From: Candidatus Persebacteraceae bacterium Df01
GTDB lineage: Bacteria; Pseudomonadota; Gammaproteobacteria; Tethybacterales; Persebacteraceae
Length of the DNA stretch: 64,000 nucleotides
Assembly (NCBI GenBank): GCA_030386295.1
Contig: JANQAO010000001.1
Coordinates: forward strand, 557,833-621,832
Reading direction: 5' to 3'
Notes under the pieces: model-generated
What the model was told of the DNA's origin: nothing
The model's input: only the letters and a program-made list of their open reading frames with translations
The model's database searches: none
Position numbers and translations under genes: made by a program
In this document: positions 10,634 to 19,993 of the stretch, in pieces
Layout: each line of letters begins with the position of its first letter
How positions within the stretch are numbered: position 1 is the stretch's first letter

Positions 10634-12730
10634 ATGTCTAGAAAAGTCCCCATTGATTTGTATCGCAATATTGGCATCATGGCTCACATTGATGCGGGTA
10701 AGACGACGACAACTGAGCGGATTTTGTTTTATACCGGAATTTCCCACAAAATAGGCGAAGTGCACGAAGGCACTGCCGTGATGGATTGGATGGAGCAAGA
10801 GCAGGAGCGTGGTATTACCATTACATCCGCGGCTACTACCTGTTTTTGGTGTGGCATGAACGGTAGCTTACCGGAACACCGCATTAATATCATTGACACA
10901 CCGGGACACGTGGACTTTACCATTGAGGTGGAACGTTCTTTGCGGGTTCTTGATGGTGTTGTCGCAGTTTTTTGTGCTGTTGGCGGAGTGCAACCTCAGT
11001 CTGAAACGGTTTGGCGGCAAGCAAACAAATACAAAGTGCCGCGAGTCGCTTTTGTTAATAAAATGGACCGAGTGGGAGCTAACTTTCACCGAGTGCGAGG
11101 GCAAGTTAAAGACCGCTTGCGGGCGGTGCCTGTGCCCATTCAATTGCCAATTGGAGCAGAAGACAGCTTTAAGGGTGTGGTGGATTTGGTTGAAATGCAT
11201 GCCGTTTATTGGGAAGAAGAAAATATGGGGACGAAATACCGCACTGAAGAAATTCCTGCGGATTTGGTTGAAGAAGCGACTGTTTGGCGTGAGCACTTAT
11301 TAGAAGTGGTGGCGGAATCTTCTGAAGAATTGATGGAGCTGTATTTGAGTGAGGGTGACTTGTCGGTAGAAAATATCCGTCAAGGAATTCGAATGCGTAC
11401 CGTTGCTAATGAAATTGTTCCGATTTTGTGTGGAACGGCATTCAAAAACAAGGGAGTGCAGGCACTTTTGGATGCAGTCATTCATTATTTGCCATCACCT
11501 GCTGATATGCCGCCGGTTTCTGGTATTGACGAAAAAGAAAATAAAGTTACGCGCCTAGCTAATGACGAGGAAAAGATGGCTGGTCTTATATTTAAAGTAG
11601 CGACCGATCCGTATGTAGGGCAGTTGTCATTTTTCCGCGTGTATTCGGGGACTTTGCAGTCAGGAGGGACCGTGCTCAATATGTCGCGCGGACGCAAAGA
11701 ACGTGTTGGTCGTATTTTGCAAATGCATGCCAATACGCGTGAGGAAATTAAAGAAGTACGAGCAGGTGATATTGCTGCTGCAGTGGGTTTGAAAGAAGGC
11801 ATTACGGGTGAGACTATTTGTGCGGCAGATGCGCCTGTTGTATTGGAGAAAATGGTTTTTCCAGAGCCAGTGATTCACGTTTCTGTTGAGCCGAAAACTA
11901 AAGTTGATCAAGAAAAAATGTCAATTGTCCTCGGTCGCTTGGCGCACGAAGATCCATCTTTCCGAGTGCGTAGTGATGAAGAGTCTGGGCAGACAATTAT
12001 TTCTGGTATGGGTGAATTACATTTGGAAATTATCGTTGATCGCATGCGGCGCGAATTTAACGTGGAGGCTAACGTTGGGCGTCCGCAAGTGGCTTATCGT
12101 GAGGCGATTCGCAAGCCAGTAGAAATTGAAGGAAAATTTATTAAGCAAACTGGTGGGCGTGGTCAATACGGTCATGTCTGGCTCAAAATGGAACCGCTTG
12201 AGAATGGTGAAGGGTTTCAGTTTATTGATAAGATTAAAGGTGGTGCAGTGCCCAAAGAATACATCCCCGCAGTGGAAAAAGGTATTGTGGACACGATGAA
12301 GTCCGGTGTTTTGGCTGGTTACCCTGTAGTTGACGTAAAAGTAACACTGTTTGATGGTTCTTTCCACGATGTGGACTCTAGTGAACAAGCTTTTCGTATG
12401 GCGGCTTCTATGGCTTTTCGCGATGGTATGAGAAAAGCCAATTCTGTTCTCATGGAGCCGGTAATGAAGGTTGAAGTGGAAACGCCAGAAGAAAAAATGG
12501 GCGATGTGATGGGCGATATTAACTCGCGGCGCGGTATGATTCAAGGGATGAATGACATTATGCCTGGTTCTAAAGCAGTAGATGCCGATGTTCCATTGTC
12601 GGAAATGTTTGGTTATTCCACTCAATTGCGTTCGTTAACTCAAGGGCGCGCGACCTATCACATGGAATTTAAACATTACTCCGAAGTGCCAAATAATGTG
12701 GCAGCGGATATTGCAAAAGGAGCGGCATAA
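10634..12730 (+). CDS. fusA: Elongation factor G
   Basis: GTPase that drives translocation of tRNA and mRNA after each peptide bond. Motifs: [22 protein letters not shown] (P-loop), RGITITSAA (switch I), DTPGHVDFT (G3) and VNKMDRVGA (G4), followed by the EF-G domains II-V with GGRGQYGHV and SRRGMIQGM. At 698 residues it is full length. Isoleucine codons are mostly ATT, a useful contrast to the next gene, tuf. Confidence 0.98.
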   Translation: MSRKVPIDLYRNIGIMAHIDAGKTTTTERILFYTGISHKIGEVHEGTAVMDWMEQEQERGITITSAATTCFWCGMNGSLPEHRINIIDTPGHVDFTIEVERSLRVLDGVVAVFCAVGGVQPQSETVWRQANKYKVPRVAFVNKMDRVGANFHRVRGQVKDRLRAVPVPIQLPIGAEDSFKGVVDLVEMHAVYWEEENMGTKYRTEEIPADLVEEATVWREHLLEVVAESSEELMELYLSEGDLSVENIRQGIRMRTVANEIVPILCGTAFKNKGVQALLDAVIHYLPSPADMPPVSGIDEKENKVTRLANDEEKMAGLIFKVATDPYVGQLSFFRVYSGTLQSGGTVLNMSRGRKERVGRILQMHANTREEIKEVRAGDIAAAVGLKEGITGETICAADAPVVLEKMVFPEPVIHVSVEPKTKVDQEKMSIVLGRLAHEDPSFRVRSDEESGQTIISGMGELHLEIIVDRMRREFNVEANVGRPQVAYREAIRKPVEIEGKFIKQTGGRGQYGHVWLKMEPLENGEGFQFIDKIKGGAVPKEYIPAVEKGIVDTMKSGVLAGYPVVDVKVTLFDGSFHDVDSSEQAFRMAASMAFRDGMRKANSVLMEPVMKVEVETPEEKMGDVMGDINSRRGMIQGMNDIMPGSKAVDADVPLSEMFGYSTQLRSLTQGRATYHMEFKHYSEVPNNVAADIAKGAA

Positions 12731-12798
12731 TGAGTGGTATGTTTAGTTTTTCATCTAATCTGTGTTCTGCAAGATTTTTTGAATAAGGAGAAAGAAAG

Positions 12799-13989
12799 AT
12801 GGCAAAAGATAAATTTGAACGAACAAAGCCGCATTTGAATGTAGGCACGATAGGTCATGTAGATCACGGAAAGACAACACTGACGGCGGCGTTGACGACG
12901 ATATTGTCTAAAGAGTATGGCGGTGAGGCGCGTGGTTATGACCAGATAGATAATGCTCCAGAAGAGAAAGCGAGAGGGATAACGATTAATACGTCGCACG
13001 TAGAGTATGAAACGGCAAATCGTCACTATGCTCATGTGGATTGCCCGGGTCACGCAGATTATGTAAAAAACATGATAACAGGAGCGGCGCAGATGGATGC
13101 GGCGATATTGGTGGTGAGTGCTGCTGATGGTCCGATGCCACAAACGCGCGAGCACATATTGTTGGCTCGTCAGGTTGGTGTGCCGCGTATTGTGGTGTAT
13201 TTAAATAAAGCGGATATGGTGGATGATGAGGAATTATTAGAATTGGTAGAAATAGAAGTGCGGGAGTTGTTGACGAAATACGAATTTCCTGGAGATGACA
13301 CTCCGATAGTTACCGGTTCAGCGTTGAGAGCTTTGGAAGGTGAGGATAGTGATATAGGTTTGGGTTCAATTCGGAAATTAGCGGAAGCATTAGATACGTA
13401 TATTGAAGAGCCGGAGCGAGCGGTAGACGGTGCATTTTTAATGCCAGTAGAAGACGTATTTTCTATATCGGGTCGTGGAACGGTGGTGACCGGTCGGATA
13501 GATCGTGGGAAGATTAAGGTAGGAGAAGAAATAGAGATAGTAGGGATACGAGATACGGCAAAGACGATATGTACGGGAGTGGAGATGTTTCGTAAGCTGT
13601 TGGATGACGGTCAGGCGGGCGATAACGTAGGCTTGTTGTTACGAGGGACGAAGCGAGAAGAGGTAGAGCGAGGCCAGGTGATGGCGAAGCCGGGTAGTAT
13701 TCTGCCGCACAAGAAGTTTGAGGCGGAAGTGTATGTATTGAACAAGGAAGAAGGTGGTCGCCACACTCCATTTTTCCAGGGATACAGCCCACAGTTTTAT
13801 TTTCGGACGACGGATGTGACAGGAGCGGTGAGGTTGAAAGAGGGAGTAGATATGGTGGTTCCGGGAGACAACGTATCGTTAACGGCGGAGTTGATAACGT
13901 CAGTCGCGATGGAAGAAGGTTTGCGTTTTGCGATACGGGAAGGTGGCAAGACCGTGGGTGCTGGTGTCGTTACTAAAATCTTGGAATAA
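12799..13989 (+). CDS. tuf: Elongation factor Tu
   Basis: GTPase that delivers aminoacyl-tRNA to the ribosome. Motifs: [55 protein letters not shown] and SALRALEG, then domains 2 and 3 ending VVTKILE. The 396 residues are typical. A clear ribosome site AAGGAG lies at 12786. The codon use is odd: I count 18 ATA among 25 isoleucine codons, with many ACG, CGA and AGA codons, while fusA and the ribosomal genes around it favour ATT. The protein itself is conserved, so this is a synonymous shift; transfer or gene conversion from another tuf copy is one explanation. rpsJ starts five bases later. Confidence 0.98.
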   Translation: MAKDKFERTKPHLNVGTIGHVDHGKTTLTAALTTILSKEYGGEARGYDQIDNAPEEKARGITINTSHVEYETANRHYAHVDCPGHADYVKNMITGAAQMDAAILVVSAADGPMPQTREHILLARQVGVPRIVVYLNKADMVDDEELLELVEIEVRELLTKYEFPGDDTPIVTGSALRALEGEDSDIGLGSIRKLAEALDTYIEEPERAVDGAFLMPVEDVFSISGRGTVVTGRIDRGKIKVGEEIEIVGIRDTAKTICTGVEMFRKLLDDGQAGDNVGLLLRGTKREEVERGQVMAKPGSILPHKKFEAEVYVLNKEEGGRHTPFFQGYSPQFYFRTTDVTGAVRLKEGVDMVVPGDNVSLTAELITSVAMEEGLRFAIREGGKTVGAGVVTKILE

Positions 13990-13994
13990 TTTAT

Positions 13995-14333
13995 ATGGCT
14001 GAAAAAAAACAAACGGTAGCGCATCCTAAATTTCGCATTCGATTGATGGGATTTGATCACTGTCTCATTGACGAGTCTACAAAGAGTATCGTCAATACGG
14101 TCAAACGCACTGGCGCAAAAGTTTGTGGCCCAGTGCCATTACCGGTGCGTCGTCGTCGCTACGATTTGTTGCGCTCGCCTCACAAAGACAAAAGTTCGCG
14201 GGAGCAAATTGAAATACGTGAACATTGTCGGCTTTTAGATATTATTGACTTGAGCAATAAGGCAACTAGTGCGTTGACCAATTTGGATTTGCCGGCTGGT
14301 GTGCATGTTGATATTAAAGTGTTGTCGACATGA
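13995..14333 (+). CDS. rpsJ: 30S ribosomal protein S10
   Basis: S10 belongs to the 30S head and also works as NusE in antitermination. The core reads [29 protein letters not shown], then [19 protein letters not shown] and [11 protein letters not shown]. It is 112 residues because of a short N-terminal extension ([12 protein letters not shown]) relative to the roughly 103-residue norm. Its ATG lies five bases after tuf, so the str and S10 operons are joined. The stop codon overlaps the rplC start (ATGA). Confidence 0.95.
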   Translation: MAEKKQTVAHPKFRIRLMGFDHCLIDESTKSIVNTVKRTGAKVCGPVPLPVRRRRYDLLRSPHKDKSSREQIEIREHCRLLDIIDLSNKATSALTNLDLPAGVHVDIKVLST

Positions 14334-15061
14334 CCATGTTAGGGCTAATTGGAACCAAAATTGGTATGACTCGTGTTTTTACAGAAGAAGGTAAGGCTGT
14401 GGCAGTTACTGTGATTGACGTTAAAGGCAATCGGTTGGCGCAGCAAAAAACAACTGAGTGTGATGGTTATGATTCTGTGCAGGTGGCTTACGGTGAGCGT
14501 CGTGCGCATCGATTGTCTTCGGGAATTAAAGGGCATTTGGCAAAATACCAAGTTGGTGCGGCACAGACACTTTGTGAATTTCGTGCAGTTTGGCCGGAGG
14601 AAAAAAAGGCTGGTGATAGTATTGGCGCTACGTTATTTGCGGATGGCCAATACGTAGACGTTTCTGGAGTGAGTAAGGGAAAAGGCTTTGCTGGCGTTAT
14701 CAAGCGTCATCATTTTAGTTCCAATCGAGCATCTCACGGTAATTCAAGAGCTCATAGAAAGCCGGGTTCAACCGGTCAATGTCAAGATCCTGGTCGTGTA
14801 TTTCCAGGAAAAAAAATGCCAGGTCAGTTAGGTAATAAGCGTCGCACATCACAAAATTTGCAAGTTGTGCGCGTAGATGCCGGACGGGAATTATTATTAA
14901 TTGGCGGTGCCGTTCCAGGTGCGCCAGGTGGGAGAGTTAAATCTTCACCATCAAATAGCCGTAGCAAAAGTGCATCTGGTGACAATATTAATATGCCAGC
15001 AACGCCTATAAATAACCCGATGCGAGTATCGGATGTTTGTTTTTTCATGGTGATACTTTAA
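14330..15061 (+). CDS. rplC: 50S ribosomal protein L3 with altered C-terminus
   Basis: L3 is an early-assembling 50S protein reaching the peptidyl-transferase centre. Residues 1 to about 210 match the family: [59 protein letters not shown] and AVPGAPGG. Where L3 normally ends with IVKPAVKA-like residues, this protein runs on for about 40 residues of unrelated sequence (starting [15 protein letters not shown] and ending CFFMVIL), giving 243 instead of about 209. ATG at 14336 is an alternative start. The odd tail ends 40 bases before the inserted glcE gene, so it may be produced by the junction. Confidence 0.93.
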   Translation: MTMLGLIGTKIGMTRVFTEEGKAVAVTVIDVKGNRLAQQKTTECDGYDSVQVAYGERRAHRLSSGIKGHLAKYQVGAAQTLCEFRAVWPEEKKAGDSIGATLFADGQYVDVSGVSKGKGFAGVIKRHHFSSNRASHGNSRAHRKPGSTGQCQDPGRVFPGKKMPGQLGNKRRTSQNLQVVRVDAGRELLLIGGAVPGAPGGRVKSSPSNSRSKSASGDNINMPATPINNPMRVSDVCFFMVIL

Positions 15062-15100
15062 TGGAAATGGTGCAGCGGGTTAAGTTGCCGCTTATTAGCT

Positions 15101-16153
15101 TTAACTAGAAAAATCGTACATTCGTCCGCGATTTAAAATATCATGTGGGTCAAATGCCTTTTTGAGATTGCGGTGAATTTTGGCAATAGGTGGAGCTAAC
15201 GGTGGAAAACGTTCGGTTGTCTCTGATTGGGTGGTGCGAAATAATGTTGCCGAACCGCCGGCCTTTGCTGCCGCTTCCTGCGCTGATTTTGCGCTTCCTC
15301 GTTGCCAACGCACTGCACCGTGCCACTCAATTAATTCATCGCCTGCTGCAACCGGCATCGTTGCGGGCACCATGGTTCGCCACAAATTGTTATTGCCAAC
15401 AAAAAATGGATGTGTCTGTTCGCGTACTGATTGCCAAAATGCGGTTGCTTTATCTTCTATATCACCGCCAACCTCGGACACTGCACGCTGTACCGCCTCA
15501 GTGCCGCCGGCAAAGCGGCGCCACAACAAGTTATCGTGCCAGACACTGGCGGTAATAGGTGAACCCTGCGCAAGTAGACGGTTGGTACTGTCAATGGCTA
15601 TCATTTCATCGCATTCCATCACCGTGGTTAATTCTGCTTCCGGTTTCGGCGTTACTCTAAAAGTCACATCGGTGATGATGCCGAGCGTCCCTAAGGAGCC
15701 TGCCATCAATCGTGAAACGTCAAATCCGGCGACATTTTTTAGAACGGTACCACCAAATCGCAAAACTTCTCCCGCACCATTAATCATACCGACACCCAGT
15801 ACATGGTCGCGTAATGCTCCGGCAGCTGGGCGTCGAGGGCCAGAAAAACCGCACGCCAACGTGCCTCCTATTGTTGCCGTTTCACCAAAATGCGGTGGTT
15901 CAAAAGCCAGCATCTGCTGATTTTCGGCGAGTAACGTTTCTATTTCTGCCAGCGGCGTTGCAGCACCAGCGGTGATATATAGCTCGCTAGCTTCGTAGGA
16001 ACTTACGCCCGATAGCGACGATATGTCCAGCGTTTCACCCATTGCGGGGTTGCCATAAAAATCTTTGCTACCGCCGCAGCGCAAAGACAATGGTTGCTTT
16101 GTAGAGGCAGCGGCGGTAACGCGTTCGGCAATGTGTGAAATGGTTTCTTTCAT
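15101..16153 (-). CDS. glcE: Glycolate oxidase FAD-binding subunit GlcE
   Basis: GlcE is the second flavin-domain subunit of the glycolate dehydrogenase complex GlcDEF, which oxidises glycolate to glyoxylate. The protein has SLRCGGSKDFYGNP, an FAD-binding PCMH segment with GETATIGGTLACGFSGPRRP and DHVLGVGMI, and ends NRGRMYDF as the family does. ATG at 16153 gives 350 residues, equal to the E. coli protein. It follows glcD by seven bases. The third gene, glcF (iron-sulfur subunit), should come next but rplC is there instead. The pair lies antisense inside the S10 ribosomal operon. Confidence 0.93.
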   Translation of the reverse strand: MKETISHIAERVTAAASTKQPLSLRCGGSKDFYGNPAMGETLDISSLSGVSSYEASELYITAGAATPLAEIETLLAENQQMLAFEPPHFGETATIGGTLACGFSGPRRPAAGALRDHVLGVGMINGAGEVLRFGGTVLKNVAGFDVSRLMAGSLGTLGIITDVTFRVTPKPEAELTTVMECDEMIAIDSTNRLLAQGSPITASVWHDNLLWRRFAGGTEAVQRAVSEVGGDIEDKATAFWQSVREQTHPFFVGNNNLWRTMVPATMPVAAGDELIEWHGAVRWQRGSAKSAQEAAAKAGGSATLFRTTQSETTERFPPLAPPIAKIHRNLKKAFDPHDILNRGRMYDFSS

Positions 16154-16160
16154 GGGTAAA

Positions 16161-17549
16161 TTAAAATCTTGGCAAAGTAGAAAACTTTTCCTCACCGCTT
16201 TTAACATGCATGTGACCGAATTCAGCGCATCGGTTGAGTGTGGGAACCGTTTTGCCCGGATTGAGAAAAGCAAGTGGGTCAAAAGCGTGCTTGATGTCGT
16301 GAAAGGTTTGCAATTCTGGTGGCGTAAACTGTGTACACATGCCGTCTATTTTTTCCACACCCACGCCGTGTTCGCCGGTGATTGTGCCGCCGACATCTAA
16401 ACACAAATTCATAATGTCGGTGCCAAATTGGCAAGCTTTTTCGGCCTCGCCGCTGACATCGTCATCATACATAATAAGCGGATGCAGATTGCCGTCGCCG
16501 GCGTGAAAAACATTAGCGCACGGTAATCCATACTGTGTCGACAAGGCAGCAATATTATTTAACACATCTCCGAGTCGCTTACGCGGAATAGTGCCGTCCA
16601 TGCAATAGTAGTTGGGGCGAATGCTTCCCATTGCAGGAAATGCCGATTTTCTACCTTTCCAAAATAATTGGCGTTCGGTTTCGTCGCGTGCTGCTCGAAT
16701 GGGAGTGGCACCATGCGTAGTTAACACCTTGCGCAAATTTTCCATGTCACGCTCGGCATCTTCTCGCCGACCGTCGGTTTCTGCGATGAGTAAAGCGGCG
16801 CAGTCGGTGGGATATCCAGCTGCGGCAAAATCTTCCGCCGCACGGGTGGCCAGTTGGTCCATCATTTCCAGACCAGATGGCGTGATGCCGGAGGAGATAA
16901 TGCCAGCAACGGCATCTCCTGCCGCCTTGACCGACGGGAAACCCGCTAACACGGTACAAGTCGTTTCCGGCAATGGTGATAGTCGCAGCCACACTTCGGT
17001 GACAACTGCGAGCAAGCCTTCACTACCGTGTAGTAACGCCAACAAATCAAATCCTTGTTCGGTGTTGTCAATTTCCACCGCTTCTCCGTCAGCGGTAACC
17101 ACTCGAACTTTGATTACACAATGAACGGTGAGTCCATATTTGAGACAACGCACGCCACCGGAGTTTTCGCTGACGTTGCCGCCGATTGAACACGCCAACT
17201 GTGATGAGGGGTCGGGGGCATAAAACAATCCGAATGGGTAAGTAGCCTCGCTGACGGCCAAATTGCGTACTCCAGGTTGCACCCGCGCCACTCGTGCCAA
17301 TGGGTCTATTGACAAAATACGGTTAAGTCGCGAAAGCACTAATAACACGCCATCGGCATGCGGTAGCGCACCGCCTGATAGCCCCGTTCCAGCACCGCGC
17401 GTCACCAGTGGGACACCGGCTTCACGGCAGCAATTCACAACGCGGATAACCTCTGCTTCATTACTAGGCAATGCCACTGCCGCCGGTAGACAGCGAAACA
17501 TTAATAATCCATCGGCTTCAAAAGGCTTACAATCTTCGGGGTTTAGCAA
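16161..17549 (-). CDS. glcD: Glycolate oxidase subunit GlcD, N-terminally shortened
   Basis: Flavoprotein subunit of glycolate dehydrogenase (FAD-linked oxidase C-terminal family). Visible motifs are LVTRGAGTGLSGGALP, VQPGVRNLAVSEA, YYAPDPSS-like FYAPDPSSQLACSIGGN, NYYCMDGTIPR, NVFHAGDGNLHPL and GGTITGEHGVG. The frame is closed by a stop at 17571-17573. The first usable start is a TTG at 17549, giving 462 residues; by comparison with E. coli GlcD (499) about 35 N-terminal residues are missing. The frame stops 20 bases before the rplD ATG, so the gene seems to have lost its 5' end and promoter at the insertion joint. Whether it is still made is uncertain. Confidence 0.88.
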   Translation of the reverse strand: MLNPEDCKPFEADGLLMFRCLPAAVALPSNEAEVIRVVNCCREAGVPLVTRGAGTGLSGGALPHADGVLLVLSRLNRILSIDPLARVARVQPGVRNLAVSEATYPFGLFYAPDPSSQLACSIGGNVSENSGGVRCLKYGLTVHCVIKVRVVTADGEAVEIDNTEQGFDLLALLHGSEGLLAVVTEVWLRLSPLPETTCTVLAGFPSVKAAGDAVAGIISSGITPSGLEMMDQLATRAAEDFAAAGYPTDCAALLIAETDGRREDAERDMENLRKVLTTHGATPIRAARDETERQLFWKGRKSAFPAMGSIRPNYYCMDGTIPRKRLGDVLNNIAALSTQYGLPCANVFHAGDGNLHPLIMYDDDVSGEAEKACQFGTDIMNLCLDVGGTITGEHGVGVEKIDGMCTQFTPPELQTFHDIKHAFDPLAFLNPGKTVPTLNRCAEFGHMHVKSGEEKFSTLPRF

Positions 17550-17592
17550 TACTTGTGATTTGCCCCGCCGTCAAGCGACAGCAGGTGCAATA

Positions 17593-18216
17593 ATGGAATT
17601 GTCAGTGGTTAATTTTGGTGGTGGTAAGGCGGAAACTTTTCAGGTGAAAGAATCTTTTTTGTCGCGTCCTTATAATGCGCCATTAGTACATCAAGTCGTG
17701 GGCTCGCATTTTGCCAACGCTCGGCAGGGCACGCGAGCACAAAAAACTCGTGCGGAAGTGCATCACTCTACTCATAAATTATTCCGCCAAAAAGGTTCAG
17801 GCCGAGCCCGCGGCGGTATGTCATCCAGCCCGATTCGTGTTGGTGGAGGACGGGCGTTTCCTTCTCGTGTTGATGAAAATTTTAGTCAGAAGGTGCCGCG
17901 TCGAATGTTTCGCGCTGTGATGGCGATGGCAGTGTCACAATTGTGTCGTGAAGAGCGTCTTCATGTTGTCAAGTCAATGGAAATGAAAACGCCTAAAACT
18001 AAAGCGTTGATCAAAGTGTTTGAGGATATGAATATTGAGGGCAAAGTGTTGTTAGTGGATACTGAAATTGACAACAATGTAGAGCTGTCGGCGCGCAATT
18101 TGCCGTTTGCTGATGTGTGTCCGATTTCTTGTTTGCTGCCTTCCTTGATGATTGGCGCCGATAAGATTGTGTTTACCCAGCGTGCCTTGCAGTGGGCAGA
18201 GGAGAAATGGCAATGA
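17593..18216 (+). CDS. rplD: 50S ribosomal protein L4
   Basis: L4 lines the peptide exit tunnel and in E. coli represses the S10 operon. The 207-residue protein starts MELSVVNFGGGKAETFQV and has HQVVGSHFANARQGTRAQKTRAEV and FRQKGSGRARGG, the family core. The frame is open far upstream to 17263, but that part is antisense to glcD and has no L4 similarity, so ATG at 17593 is used. A weak ribosome site CAGGTG precedes it. Normally rplC lies directly upstream; here glcDE intervene, and I see no convincing new promoter. Confidence 0.95.
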   Translation: MELSVVNFGGGKAETFQVKESFLSRPYNAPLVHQVVGSHFANARQGTRAQKTRAEVHHSTHKLFRQKGSGRARGGMSSSPIRVGGGRAFPSRVDENFSQKVPRRMFRAVMAMAVSQLCREERLHVVKSMEMKTPKTKALIKVFEDMNIEGKVLLVDTEIDNNVELSARNLPFADVCPISCLLPSLMIGADKIVFTQRALQWAEEKWQ

Positions 18217-18524
18217 CTGGTAGTGCCCGACTCATGAGCATCATTCGTGCGCCGGTGATTTCCGAAAAAAGTACGGAAGCTGGAGACCGGCACCGCACAG
18301 CAGTGTTTCGTGTGCTTCCTAGTGCTCGTAAAGATGAAATTCGCCGTGCGGTAGAAAAAATGTTTGAGGTTAAAGTAGAAAAAGTTCGCGTTACCAATGT
18401 GAACGGTAAAACCGTTAATCAGATGGGGCGTCGTCGTCACTCTTCGGGAAGTCGAGTTTCGTGGAGAAAAGCCTATGTTCGCTTGGCCAAAGGTTATGAT
18501 ATTAATTTTGCGGAGCTGCAATAA
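18213..18524 (+). CDS. rplW: 50S ribosomal protein L23
   Basis: L23 sits at the tunnel exit and docks SRP and trigger factor. The core [36 protein letters not shown] and [15 protein letters not shown] match the family. ATG at 18213 is chosen because it has GAGGAGAA at a good distance and overlaps the rplD stop as ATGA; ATG at 18207 is too close to that site. This gives 103 residues. Confidence 0.95.
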   Translation: MTGSARLMSIIRAPVISEKSTEAGDRHRTAVFRVLPSARKDEIRRAVEKMFEVKVEKVRVTNVNGKTVNQMGRRRHSSGSRVSWRKAYVRLAKGYDINFAELQ

Positions 18525-19357
18525 TGGCGCTGGTTAAATCCAAACCGAATACTCCAGGCCAGCGCGGCATGGTGCGCGTCAAAACGCCGGGGTTACACAA
18601 AGGCAACCCTTGCGGTCCCTTGTTAGAAAAGAAACGTAAAACAGCAGGGCGAAACAATCATGGACGCATCACCGCTTGGCATCGTGGTGGCGGTAGTCGT
18701 CGCCACTATCGGCAGGTTGACTTTAAGCGGGATAAAGATGGGGTTCCAGCGCGTGTTGAGCGGTTGGAATATGATCCCAATCGTAGCGCGCATTTAGCGT
18801 TGTTGCTTTATGCTGATGGCGAACGGCGCTATATTATCGCACCGCAAGGAGTGGCTGTGGGAGATAGAATTGAAAGCGGTGCTGATGCTCCCATCCGTTT
18901 TGGTAATGCTAAACCACTATCTGCCATTCCAGTAGGGGTGACAGTGCATTGTATAGAATTGCGTCCTGGACATGGCGCACAGTTGGCTCGGGCTGCTGGT
19001 ATCAGCGCCCAATTTGTGGCTTTGGATGGGGATTACGCTATGTTGCGTCTTAAGTCCGGTGAAACGCGGCGAGTACGTGCCGATTGTCGTGCCGTTATCG
19101 GAGCCAGCGGTAATGAAGAGCATTTTTTGCGCAAGCTTGGCAAGGCTGGTGTGGTACGTTGGCGCGGGCGCAGACCTCACGTGCGTGGCATGGTGATGAA
19201 TCCGGTAGATCATCCTATGGGCGGCGGTGAGGGTCGTAGTAAATCCAACAAAATTCCGGTAAGTCCTTGGGGACAACCGGCGAAGGGTTACCGCACACGT
19301 AAAAACAAGAGAACAGATAAATGGATTGTGTCACGCCGGCACGCACGGAAGAGATAA
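18524..19357 (+). CDS. rplB: 50S ribosomal protein L2
   Basis: L2 binds 23S rRNA near the peptidyl-transferase centre and bridges the subunits. The 277-residue protein contains [57 protein letters not shown] and [14 protein letters not shown] with the conserved His. The ATG overlaps the rplW stop codon (TAATG). Confidence 0.97.
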   Translation: MALVKSKPNTPGQRGMVRVKTPGLHKGNPCGPLLEKKRKTAGRNNHGRITAWHRGGGSRRHYRQVDFKRDKDGVPARVERLEYDPNRSAHLALLLYADGERRYIIAPQGVAVGDRIESGADAPIRFGNAKPLSAIPVGVTVHCIELRPGHGAQLARAAGISAQFVALDGDYAMLRLKSGETRRVRADCRAVIGASGNEEHFLRKLGKAGVVRWRGRRPHVRGMVMNPVDHPMGGGEGRSKSNKIPVSPWGQPAKGYRTRKNKRTDKWIVSRRHARKR

Positions 19358-19361
19358 ATAT

Positions 19362-19646
19362 ATGACACGCTCAATAAAAAAAGGCGTCATGGTGGATCAT
19401 CATCTAGCGCGTAAAGTATCAAAAGCACAGGAAACTCGAGATCGTAGACCTATCAAAACTTGGTCTCGCCGTTCCATGATTACCCCTGATTTTGTTGGGC
19501 TAACTATTGGTGTTCACAATGGTCGTCAGCACGTGCCGGTTTTTGTCACTGAAAATATGGTGGGGCAAAGGCTTGGTGAATTTGCGCCTACTCGCACATT
19601 TCGTGGTCATCCTACCGGCGATAAGTCGGCAAAGAAAGGCAGATAA
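19362..19646 (+). CDS. rpsS: 30S ribosomal protein S19
   Basis: S19 pairs with S13 in the 30S head near the A-site t[53 protein letters not shown] and [12 protein letters not shown] are the family motifs. ATG at 19362 follows rplB by four bases and gives 94 residues; the frame is open upstream but that part lies within rplB. The last base is shared with the rplV start (TAATG). Confidence 0.96.
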   Translation: MTRSIKKGVMVDHHLARKVSKAQETRDRRPIKTWSRRSMITPDFVGLTIGVHNGRQHVPVFVTENMVGQRLGEFAPTRTFRGHPTGDKSAKKGR

Positions 19647-19990
19647 TGCAAACTGCTCGTGCCATTATTCGCAACGCGCCACTGTCGCCACAAAAAGGTC
19701 GCCTAGTTGCCGACCAAGTGCGTGGTATGAATGTCGGTAAAGCTATGGAGTGTTTGCTATTCAGTCGCAAAAAAGCTGCTGCCATTTTGCGCAAAGGGTT
19801 AAGTTCAGCCATTGCCAATGCTGAAGAAAACGCTGGTGCTGATATTGATGCTTTGTATGTAGCGCGTATTGAAGTGACGGACGGGATGACAATAAAACGA
19901 ATTCGGTTTGGTGCGCGTGGCCGAGTGTCGCGTATTAATAAGCGACGTAGCCATGTTTTAATTCAACTGGCAGCTAAGGAAGGGAAATAA
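19646..19990 (+). CDS. rplV: 50S ribosomal protein L22
   Basis: L22 lines the nascent-peptide tunnel through its long hairpin loop. The protein shows RAIIRNAPLSPQKGRLVADQVRGM, KKAAAILRKGLSSAIANAEEN and the loop region RIRFGARGRVSRINKRRSHV. Its 114 residues are normal. It overlaps rpsS by one base and precedes rpsC by three. Confidence 0.96.
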   Translation: MQTARAIIRNAPLSPQKGRLVADQVRGMNVGKAMECLLFSRKKAAAILRKGLSSAIANAEENAGADIDALYVARIEVTDGMTIKRIRFGARGRVSRINKRRSHVLIQLAAKEGK

Positions 19991-19993
19991 AAC

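Noticed and set aside
13514..13792. Long minus-strand frame inside tuf
   Set aside because: A shadow produced by the biased codon use of tuf; the product is low-complexity Leu/Ser/Pro sequence.
17263..17592. A 110-codon upstream extension of the rplD frame
   Set aside because: It lies antisense to glcD, has no L4 similarity, and the family start is MELSVVN at 17593.
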